Source: Zoogloea sp. (GTDB taxonomy: Bacteria; Pseudomonadota; Gammaproteobacteria; Burkholderiales; Rhodocyclaceae). From it: a DNA stretch of 60,079 nucleotides. The number at the start of each line of letters is the position of its first letter. The first letter of the stretch is position 1. The stretch spans positions 1-60,079 of the forward strand of contig NZ_JAOAUU010000056.1 of the NCBI RefSeq assembly GCF_030157465.1, in the 5' to 3' direction. A program made the position numbers and the translations under genes. The notes below the pieces were generated by a model, which was not told the origin of the DNA, did not search any database, and saw only the letters and a program-made list of their open reading frames with translations. Of this stretch, positions 11,001-16,523 are shown one piece after another.

Positions 11001-12217
11001 TGGACGCTGTAGGTGCCGGGGCGGAGGTTCGTGAAGAGGTAGTTGCCGTTGGCGTCGGTGGCGAGGGGGCCATCCACCAGGTCGCCCGCAGCGTTGTAGA
11101 GGCGCACGATAACGCCGGCGACACCGGCTTCGCCCGTGTCCTGCTGGCCGTTGCCATTGGTGTCGAGCCACACGCGGTCGCCGATTTCGGCAGTGCGGAA
11201 CAGGCCGGCGTCGATGGTGGTGTTGTTGTCACCGGCGGCCACGGTTACCAGCGGGCTGTTGCCGGCGTCGTCGATGTCGCTGTCGGTGGCGTCGCTGGGG
11301 CCCATGTCGGCCTCGGTGACCTTGTAGCCGGCCGGGGCCACGATAGCCACCGAGTAGGTGCCGGCATTGACCGTGAAGCTGTAGTTGCCGTTGGCGTCGG
11401 TGGTGGTGGTGGCCACCGTGCTGCCCGCGATGTCCTTGAGCACGACGGTGACGCCGGCAAGGCCGGTTTCACCGGTGTCCTGCACGCCGTTGCCGTTGGT
11501 GTCTTCCCACACGCGGTCGCCGATGATGGCGGTGGCGGGGTAAGGCACGTTGAAGGTGATGGTGTTCGGGGTGAGATCGAGGTCGTTGCCGCCGCAGCCG
11601 TCGGTGCCGCCGGTGTCACGCACCTGGAAGTCGAAGCCGATCGGGCCGCCGGCATCCACCGGGGCGGTGTAGCTGAGCTTGCCGGCTTCGATGTCGGAAG
11701 CCAGGATTTCCTGGCCAGCCGTCACGGCCACGCCGTCGAGCAGCAGGGTGCCGTGGGCCGGCACGGTGGTGAAGACCACCGACTTGAAGGCGTCGCCTTC
11801 GACCGGGTCGTTGAAGCCGAAGTCGGCCAGGCCCAGCACGTAGCTGTCGCCGTTTGCCAGCGCAACGGTTTCGTCTTCGCCGGTGGGGGCGTCATTGACC
11901 GGCGTGACGTTGATCGTCAGGTTGAGGATGAAGGAGTTGCCGGAGCTGTCCGAGCCCAGCACACGCACCTGCTGGATGCCGTTGAAGTTCGGCAGGTAGG
12001 ACATATCGACTTCGAACGTGTCCTTGTCGACCGCGGAGAAGAAGCCGGGCGCAGAGACCGTGACCCACGTGGAGCCATTGAAAACGTAGAGCGTGATGCG
12101 GGCGGGCTCAACGGCGCTGTAGTTGGGATCTGCCTGCTTGAGCAGGTCATACAGCTCAAAGGTCTGACGAGTGTCTTCGCAAAGGGTGACGCTTGTTCCG
12201 TAACGCGTAATAGCCAT
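5039..12217 (-). CDS. Giant SdrD-B-repeat surface protein, likely type I secretion substrate
   Basis: 2392 residues, ATG at 12217 behind a perfect GGAGG (spacing 7). There is no Sec signal. Residues about 1-225 resemble VCBS/cadherin-like modules (NDAPTGEDETVAL). From about 230 onward I count 14 SdrD-B-like units opening IGD(R/K)VW.D.N.NGVQD.GE.G or the variant ITGTVLEDLDHNGTGD, most with TTTDANGNY(S/L)F. Eleven precede and three follow a non-repeat insert (about 1437-1802). The last ~230 residues carry Ca-binding-type motifs (DLDRNG, DIDHNGKID, DSNADGFVD, WQDLNGNHQTDAGEL) seen near the C-terminus of many type I secreted proteins. No RTX GGxGxD nonapeptides were seen. It faces a complete type I exporter across the divergent gap, so an adhesin or matrix-protein role is likely. 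The repeat architecture is certain; the substrate assignment is inferred. Confidence 0.9.
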   Translation of the reverse strand: MAITRYGTSVTLCEDTRQTFELYDLLKQADPNYSAVEPARITLYVFNGSTWVTVSAPGFFSAVDKDTFEVDMSYLPNFNGIQQVRVLGSDSSGNSFILNLTINVTPVNDAPTGEDETVALANGDSYVLGLADFGFNDPVEGDAFKSVVFTTVPAHGTLLLDGVAVTAGQEILASDIEAGKLSYTAPVDAGGPIGFDFQVRDTGGTDGCGGNDLDLTPNTITFNVPYPATAIIGDRVWEDTNGNGVQDTGETGLAGVTVVLKDIAGSTVATTTTDANGNYSFTVNAGTYSVAIVAPAGYKVTEADMGPSDATDSDIDDAGNSPLVTVAAGDNNTTIDAGLFRTAEIGDRVWLDTNGNGQQDTGEAGVAGVIVRLYNAAGDLVDGPLATDANGNYLFTNLRPGTYSVQFDKTTLPAGYSFTTANSGSDVTDSDANSLDGKTIQTVLDSGESDRTWDAGIVANPGAITGTVLEDLDHNGTGDTPIAGVTVVLKDASGAPVATTTTDANGNYSFANVPAGTYTVEQTNKPGFTDVSDIDGGNPNSIAVTVTPGATNPGNTFIDERLPGNISGTVREDLDNNNTGDTPIAGVTVVLKDASGAPVATTTTDANGNYSFANVPAGTYTVEQTNKPGYTDVSDIDGGNPNSIAVSLQPGQSSTGNDFVDERPATLGDRVWLDTNANGVQDAGEAGLAGVTVQLKNADGSVAQTATTDANGNYSFTVSAGTYSVAVQTPSGYVVTGQDLGGNEALDSDINAAGQSAQVTLTSGQNNPNVDAGLYKLAELGDRVWFDTNGNGQQDMGEAGVQGVKVTLLDASGNPVGASLTTDANGNYLFTNLRPGTYSVQFDKTTLPAGYSFTTANSGSDVTDSDANSLDGKTIQTVLDSGESDRTWDAGIVANPGAITGTVLEDLDHNGTGDTPIAGVTVVLKDASGAPVATTTTDANGNYSFANVPAGTYTVEQTNKPGFTDVSDIDGGNPNSIAVTVTPGATNPGNNFIDERTAAIGDKVWLDKNANGVQDAGEAGIAGVTVKLLDSAGNVVTTATTDANGNYLFGNLVPGNYAVQVVAPAGYTVTGKDLGGNDALDSDIDPTTGKTITTTLSAGETDLSWDAGLYQKASIGDRVWLDANKNGVQDTGEAGIAGVTVKLINAAGGVAATATTDANGNYLFSNLTPGSYSVQVVAPAGYSITGKDLGGNDALDSDIDPATGSTIATTLESGENDLSWDAGLYQQTASYGDKVWLDKNANGVQDAGETGLAGITVKLLNSTGGVVASTTTDANGNYLFNNLTPGDYAAQVVAPAGYFVSPKDQGGNDATDSDFDPTTGKTINTTLVANENDLSWDAGLYQKASIGDKVWADCNNNGLQDGTEAGVPGVVVKLLDASGNVVATTLTDGSGNYVFKDLMPGTYSVQVVAPAGYTFTSQDQGTNDAIDSDVGAGSVSGTNLIVNGSFESGTTGWTGYGDSIEVGTAGAYGVSAVTGAMVAELDANCVGSNTGFYQNVATVAGQTYQLSVDLAQRAGYAASTNTVEVWWEGAKIATIDPTSTALTKYSFTVTAADASSRVEFREQAGDDDSVGGIIDNVSLVSTASSGAGKTAQTVLESGENDMSWDAGLTVQKVTATFDFSGNTATDGTDGNIYGYSNNGISVNASAWSRDKTYGSWSKAFLGAYGGGLGVTDSSEGSGSGDSHTVDNVGRDNYVLFEFSQTVVVDKTYLGYVVGDSDVKVWIGNVNGAFDSHIALTDAVLSSMGFTEVNSTTLSSARWADLNANGFAGNVLVIAANTTGGDCNDNFKIDQLVVSTASAFCATDVSIGDKVWNDANMNGVQDAGEAGIAGVTVKLLNSAGSVITTTTTDANGNYLFSQLAAGDYKIQVVTPNGYVITGKDVGGNDALDSDIDSSGTTGIYTLTQGSNNLSVDAGLYCPPVTASIGDKVWEDMNYNGLQDAGEAGIKGVTVKLLNSAGTVVATATTDANGNYLFSNLAPGDYKVQVVAPTGYYITKQNQGTNDAVDSDIDAAGKTALVTLSAGENDLSVDGGLYRKASIGDKVWDDINHNNLQDSGEAGIANVKVWLWSATTQSWTSTYTDAYGNYKFTNLNPGSYQLCFDKSATVYKGIDMSNWFWGTKDVGTDNSRDSDAYSTTDQAYTAFTTLVSGEADMTWDAAITPIVLDLDRNGIQTIAREDSTGKFDLFGNGKAIDSGWISSGDAFLAIDIDHNGKIDSLSELFGGTSKGDGFAKLGAFDSNADGFVDASDAHFADLRVWQDLNGNHQTDAGELRTLAEAGVASLKVDHIDLPAVDAQGNLHLERSSAVMADGSSIDMADVYFNVSLADANEAGVELPNLASLLGDDRSLDLVLGASVSVGEAAVTTASAVGNDSAVAALGQLSSLYEEQQYALMAA
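6800..7905 (-). other. Non-repeat insert inside the SdrD-B array
   Basis: This part of the giant protein (about residues 1437-1802) interrupts the repeats. It starts with NLIVNGSFESGTTGW, followed by a beta-rich segment with YQNVATVAGQTYQLSVDLA and ending GGIIDNVSLV, the pattern of DUF642/galactose-binding-like jelly-roll domains. After a short bridge (SGENDMSWDAGL) comes a second module (VTATFDFSGNTATDG...KIDQLVV) resembling ectodomains found in PEP-CTERM-type proteins. Carbohydrate binding is an inference from the fold pattern. Confidence 0.6.
9231..9756 (-). repeat. 526-bp near-identical repeat, copy A
   Basis: Nearly base-for-base the same as 10536-11061, without indels (offset 1305 bp, 435 codons). 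It encodes an ITGTVLEDLDHNGTGD unit plus parts of its neighbours. Such identity far exceeds that between other units and points to recent duplication or gene conversion. Confidence 0.9.
10230..10526 (-). repeat. Partial third copy of the repeat, tandem to copy B
   Basis: Matches the start of copies A and B (CGCTCGTCG..., then the GGCGATGCTGTTGGGGTTGC core through the ISGTVREDLDNNNTGD unit), with divergence at both ends. Its offset to copy B is 306 bp. Confidence 0.8.
10536..11061 (-). repeat. 526-bp near-identical repeat, copy B
   Basis: Partner of 9231-9756. Its first ~297 bp are also closely matched by the adjacent segment 10230-10526, a 306-bp (102-codon) tandem unit. Units are codon multiples, so gain or loss would keep the frame. 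Confidence 0.9.
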
Positions 12218-12391
12218 GAACGACCTCCATTTTTCTGTTTTTGGTTTCGCCGGGCACGAGCAAAACCGCGGCGAGTCGAGAAAATCGAGGTAATAACAGC
12301 AATTTGCGGGCCACCCCTGCGGAATTAATTGTCAAAAACATCAAATACCGTTCATCTCAATAACTTATGGGCTTCGTGCTCCATTTTTACG

Positions 12392-12407
12392 TGTGTCAAA
12401 AATCACA
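12392..12407. promoter_or_regulatory. CRP/FNR-family-like palindrome
   Basis: TGTGT-CAAAAA-TCACA differs from the CRP consensus TGTGA-N6-TCACA by one base. It is 175 bp upstream of the giant-protein start and 635 bp upstream of the secretion operon. A single match, so moderate to low confidence. Confidence 0.35.
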
Positions 12408-12792
12408 AATCATTATCCGGTGTAAAAAAAACCGACAGCCCCTTTTGCAAGAATGCATCGCACGACACACGACGCCACGTTTCAAAGGCCCTCCAGACGA
12501 GCCCAACAAAACAACCAAGTCATTGTTTAAAAACAACTAAATTACAAACAAAAGGCGCCTTACGAATAATTTCCGGGGCGCTGCCAAGCCTCGAAAAAGC
12601 CCCGCCGAACGGACAAAACCCCCGACAGGCAATAGTGCACACTCGGGCATCAAAAATAACACCCGCATTCCAGCACATATGATTATTGAATCGCCACGCA
12701 AATGGAGCCCTCAATAAGACACCGTAATTGTTAAATTCGTTTAATTTCTCGTGCAATCCATCACGCCGCATCCATGAAAATTATCACAAACA

Positions 12793-12832
12793 AATAAGCG
12801 TGAATTTTGCAAAAAGAATAATCGTGATTTTT
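12793..12832. repeat. Direct repeat upstream of secretion operon
   Basis: AATAAGCGTGAATTTT (from 12793) recurs as AATAATCGTGATTTTT (from 12817), 24 bp apart. The spacing is a little over two helical turns, so a regulator could bind both copies on one DNA face. TCAC upstream (about 12784) forms partial inverted symmetry with GTGA in the first copy. Confidence 0.4.
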
Positions 12833-13041
12833 TAACATTTGGCGAATGGACTGTTATGGCACCATCTCGGCCTGATCCATGCGGCCCCTGTCCGCCGGCC
12901 CTGCCACAACGTTAATAAGCGATTCGGCCCGGGCCAAATAGCCGCCGCAATGGCGTATTGCATTCGTCCCACAACCCGTGTGAATGAATCGATCGTCGAG
13001 CCCGACCGCCGCCACCAACCGTTCAACAGAGCACCCAGCCC

Positions 13042-15189
13042 ATGCGCGAGACACCCTCATCACACCCCGGCGAGGCTTCGGTCGACGGGGTCATCGACCA
13101 ACTCCTGTTCCTGGCTCATTTTTTCGGCAAGCGCGCCGACCCGGTCCAGTTGCTGGCCGACACTCCCGTTACCGACGGGCGGATCACCGAGGCGCAGATT
13201 CTCGAATGCGCCCAGCGCGGCGGGCTTTCCCTGAGCCGGGCCAAAAAGGGCGTGGCGGATTTCAAGGCGTCGGAACTGCCGGCGCTGGTGTTTGCGGCCG
13301 AAGGGGGCGATCCGCTGATCCTGCTGCGCCGCGACGGCGACAGCTTTGAATGCGTGCAGGCCGGCATCCGCGGCAGCGTGAAGCTCGAGCTGGCCGCGCT
13401 AACGGCCGATTACGCCGGCGTGGCGTACTTTGTGCGGCCGCTGGTGTTCTTCGACACCCGCAGCCTGCTCTACCACCTGCCGCGGCCGCGCCGCTGGTTC
13501 TGGGACACCCTGCTGGCCAACAAGGCGATCTACGGCTGGGCCCTGCTGGCCACCGTGCTGACCAACGTCTTTGCGGCGGTGATCCCCTTCTACACCATGT
13601 CGGTTTATGACCGCGTGCTGCCCAACAACGCCCTCGACAGCCTGTGGGTGCTGACCGGCGCAGTGGTGGTGGTGGCTCTGTTCGACCTTGTCGTGAAGAT
13701 GCTGCGCAGCTACCTGCTGGAATCGGCCGCCCGCAAGGCCGACGTGGCCATGTCGTCCCACGTGTTCGCCCAGGCCCTGCGCCTGCGGGCCGCCAACCGC
13801 CCGGCCTCGGGCGGGGTGCTGGCCAACATCGTGCGCGACTTTGAATCGGTGCGCGAATTCGTCACCTCGTCCACGCTCACCGTGCTGGGCGACGTGCCCT
13901 TCATGCTGTTCTTCCTGGTTCTGATCGCCCTGATCGGGCACTGGCTGGTGCTCGTGCCGCTGGTGCTGATTCCGCTCACGGTGGCGGTGTCGATGCTGAT
14001 CCGCCGCCCGCTCACGCGCATTCTCGGCAGCAGCATGCAGGAGTCGGCCCAGCGCACCGCCCACCTTTTCGAGGTGATGAACGGCGTCGACACCATCAAA
14101 TCCCTCGGCGCCGAAGCCTGGGCCCGCCGCCAGTGGGAAATGCTGACCGTGAAGATCTCCGGGAACTCGGTGCAGATGCGCGAATGGACATCCTTCGGCA
14201 CCTACATCTCGCTGCTCGTCACCAACCTCAGCTCGATTCTCATCGTGATGTTCGGCGCGCTGATGATCGGCGCTGGCGATCTCACCATGGGCCAGCTCAT
14301 CGCCGTGTCGATGCTGGCCGGCCGCGCCATCACCCCGGCCACGCAGATTGCCGCGCTGATCGTGCGCTACGAACAGACCCGCCAGGCCCTCGACGCCCTC
14401 GACAAGATCATGGAGTCGCCCACCGACGAAACCACCGACAGCCTGCACCTGCCGCGCCTGGCCGGCCGCCTGGATTTCCGGGATGTGCATTTCGCCTACC
14501 CGGAAGGCGCGCCGCTGCTCAAGGGCCTCAACCTCACCATCCGCCCCGGCGAGCGGATCGGCTTCATCGGCCGCATCGGTTCCGGCAAGAGCACCCTGTT
14601 CAAGCTGCTCCTCAACCTCTACGGCCCCGACCAGGGCACCGTGATGGTGGACGGCATTGCGGTGAACCAGCTCGAACCCCAGAGCCTGCGCCGCCAGGTG
14701 GGCTACGTGCCGCAGGATGTCGTGCTCTTTCACGGCGACATCCGCGAGAACATCCTCCTGGGCGGCAGCCAGGCGGGCGACGAGCAACTGCTCGAAGCCC
14801 TGCGCCTGTCGTGCCTCGACGAAACCCTGACCCAGCTGCCCAAGGGCCTCGGCACCCAGGTCGGCGAGCGCGGCGAGCGCCTCTCCGGCGGCCAGCGCCA
14901 GGCGGTGTCCATCGCCCGCGCGCTGGTCCAGAAGCCCCGCATGCTGCTGCTGGACGAACCCTCCAGCATGATGGACCCGGCCACCGAGGCGCGGCTCATC
15001 GACAACCTGCGCAGCATCAAGGGCATCACCATGCTGCTGGTCACCCACCGCATGGCCATGCTGCCGCTGGTCGACCGCCTGGTCGTGCTCGACCAGGGCC
15101 GGGTGGTCATGGACGGCCCCCGTAACGAAGTCCTTCGCAAACTGCAGGGCGGGCCGGCAGCGGCCGCCCCGCGGGAGTTCGCCGCATGA
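13042..15189 (+). CDS. Type I secretion ABC transporter (LapB/RtxB-like, C39-like domain)
   Basis: 715 residues. Residues about 10-135 form a C39-peptidase-like domain without a catalytic cysteine (SLSRAKKGVADFKASELPAL...), the non-cleaving substrate-docking version found in exporters of large adhesins and RTX proteins. A six-helix exporter membrane domain follows (about 155-420). The ATPase has Walker A GRIGSGKST (510-518), signature LSGGQRQ (614-620), Walker B MLLLDEP (634-640) and switch histidine LLVTHR. The ATG at 13042 has a weak ribosome site. The stop overlaps the next ATG by 4 bp, indicating translational coupling with the HlyD adaptor. It should power one-step export of the divergent giant protein across both membranes. 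Confidence 0.92.
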   Translation: MRETPSSHPGEASVDGVIDQLLFLAHFFGKRADPVQLLADTPVTDGRITEAQILECAQRGGLSLSRAKKGVADFKASELPALVFAAEGGDPLILLRRDGDSFECVQAGIRGSVKLELAALTADYAGVAYFVRPLVFFDTRSLLYHLPRPRRWFWDTLLANKAIYGWALLATVLTNVFAAVIPFYTMSVYDRVLPNNALDSLWVLTGAVVVVALFDLVVKMLRSYLLESAARKADVAMSSHVFAQALRLRAANRPASGGVLANIVRDFESVREFVTSSTLTVLGDVPFMLFFLVLIALIGHWLVLVPLVLIPLTVAVSMLIRRPLTRILGSSMQESAQRTAHLFEVMNGVDTIKSLGAEAWARRQWEMLTVKISGNSVQMREWTSFGTYISLLVTNLSSILIVMFGALMIGAGDLTMGQLIAVSMLAGRAITPATQIAALIVRYEQTRQALDALDKIMESPTDETTDSLHLPRLAGRLDFRDVHFAYPEGAPLLKGLNLTIRPGERIGFIGRIGSGKSTLFKLLLNLYGPDQGTVMVDGIAVNQLEPQSLRRQVGYVPQDVVLFHGDIRENILLGGSQAGDEQLLEALRLSCLDETLTQLPKGLGTQVGERGERLSGGQRQAVSIARALVQKPRMLLLDEPSSMMDPATEARLIDNLRSIKGITMLLVTHRMAMLPLVDRLVVLDQGRVVMDGPRNEVLRKLQGGPAAAAPREFAA

Positions 15190-16523
15190 AAACCAACGCC
15201 AGCCAGCCCCACCACCGCATCGAAGCGGAAGCCCTCAGCAGCCACCCGGATTTCGAGCGCGGCCCGCGCCGCGCCGTGCTGATCCTGCTCGGCACCACCG
15301 CCGCCTTCATCGTGCTGCTGTTTGCGTGGATGAGCTTCGCCCGCCTCGACATTTCGGTCACCGCCATGGGCGCCGTCATCCCGTCCAGCCGCGTGCAGCA
15401 GATCCAGAGCATGGAAGGCGGCATCCTGCAGGCGCTCAACGTCCGTGAAGGCGCCGTCGTCAAGAAAGGCGAAGTGCTCGCCAGCGTTCAGAACCTTCAG
15501 TTCAACGCCGAGCAGGGCGAAGCCCAGCAAGGCCTGTTCGGCGCCCAGGCCGCCCTCGTGCGCCTCGACGCGGAAGCCCGCGGCATCACCCCGGCCTTCC
15601 CGGCGGAACTCGAAAAAAGCGCCCCCGAGATCGTCCGCGAACAACGCACCCTGTGGCAGACCCGCCGGCAGGAACGCGAAAACAGCCTCGAAACCCTGGC
15701 CCGCCAGCTCACCCAGCGCCAGCAGGAGCTGGCCGAAGCCCGCGCCCGTCACCAGGCCCTGGGCGAGGCCATCGGCCCAGCCCGCGAAGCCCTCGCCATC
15801 GAAGAAAAACTCGCCGCCAACGGCGCCGGCGCCCGCGCCGACCTGCTCACCGCCCAGCAACGCTACACCAGCCAGAAAGGCGAACTCGAAACCACCCGCA
15901 TCGCCATCGGCCGCATCCAGGCTTCAGTCGCCGAAGCCCAGGCCCGGCTCTCGGAAACCCGCGCGCGCTTTCTCACCGAAACCAGCAAGGAAAGATCCGA
16001 GGCCGAACTGCGAGCCGCCCAGCTCGGCGAACAACTCACCGGCCGCAACGACCGGGTGGCCCGCCGCGAACTGCGCGCGCCGCTCGACGGCGTGGTCAAT
16101 CGACTGCTGGTCACCACCGTCGGCGGCGTGGTGAAGGCCGGCGAAACCATCATGGAAGTCGTCCCGGCCGAAGAGCGCCTGCTCATCACCGCCCGGGTGA
16201 AGCCCTCGGACATCGCCTTCCTCAAGCCCGGCCAGGACGCCCGCATCCGCATCAGCGCCTACGATTCGTCCATCTTCGGCACCCTGCCCGGCAAGGTTGT
16301 GCGAGTGGGCGCCGACGCGGTGGTGGATGCCGAACGCAAGGAAACCTTCTTCGAAGTGCTGCTCGAAGCGCAGAAAAACTTCCTCGGCGATCCTTCCGAA
16401 CACCTCAGCATTTCCCCGGGCATGGCGGCCGACGCCAGCATCCAGACCGGCAAGCGCACGATGATGGAATACATGCTAAAACCCATCGTCAAAACCCTGG
16501 ACAAATCCCTGCGCGAACGCTGA
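15186..16523 (+). CDS. HlyD-family type I secretion membrane-fusion protein
   Basis: 445 residues. It has a short cytoplasmic N-terminus, one membrane segment (LILLGTTAAFIVLLFAWM, about 37-54) and a periplasmic barrel start with the SMEGGILQALNVREGAVVKKGE biotinyl-lipoyl-like half motif. A long coiled-coil hairpin of Glu/Ala/Arg-rich heptads follows (about 130-300), then the second lipoyl half (RRELRAPLDGVVNRLLVTTVGGVV). It links the ABC transporter to TolC in the tripartite exporter. It overlaps the upstream gene by 4 bp (ATGA), and its TGA at 16521-16523 overlaps the following ATG, so all three genes are coupled. Confidence 0.93.
   Translation: MKTNASQPHHRIEAEALSSHPDFERGPRRAVLILLGTTAAFIVLLFAWMSFARLDISVTAMGAVIPSSRVQQIQSMEGGILQALNVREGAVVKKGEVLASVQNLQFNAEQGEAQQGLFGAQAALVRLDAEARGITPAFPAELEKSAPEIVREQRTLWQTRRQERENSLETLARQLTQRQQELAEARARHQALGEAIGPAREALAIEEKLAANGAGARADLLTAQQRYTSQKGELETTRIAIGRIQASVAEAQARLSETRARFLTETSKERSEAELRAAQLGEQLTGRNDRVARRELRAPLDGVVNRLLVTTVGGVVKAGETIMEVVPAEERLLITARVKPSDIAFLKPGQDARIRISAYDSSIFGTLPGKVVRVGADAVVDAERKETFFEVLLEAQKNFLGDPSEHLSISPGMAADASIQTGKRTMMEYMLKPIVKTLDKSLRER

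Larger units (their letters stand above)
12218..13041. promoter_or_regulatory. 824-bp AT-rich divergent regulatory region
   Basis: No convincing gene lies here; short ORFs on both strands lack family features and RBSs. Base composition is much more AT-rich than the flanks, with many A/T runs between 12330 and 12840. It must hold the promoters of the giant surface protein (leftward) and the type I secretion operon (rightward). Two candidate sites inside it are listed separately. AT-rich, long divergent regions of this kind are typical targets of H-NS/MvaT-type silencers and multiple regulators; that reading is inference. Confidence 0.6.

Noticed and set aside
4973-12328. An uninterrupted 2451-codon frame on the plus strand opposite the giant surface-protein gene
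   Set aside because: It reads as low-complexity Val/Gly/His/Ala protein that mirrors the repeats of the opposite strand. High GC, codon bias and repeat structure keep stops out. No ribosome site, domain or independent pattern supports it.
12329-12682. Short frames in the AT-rich gap (plus and minus)
   Set aside because: No ribosome sites, no domain features, frames on both strands overlap; the region is better explained as regulatory.
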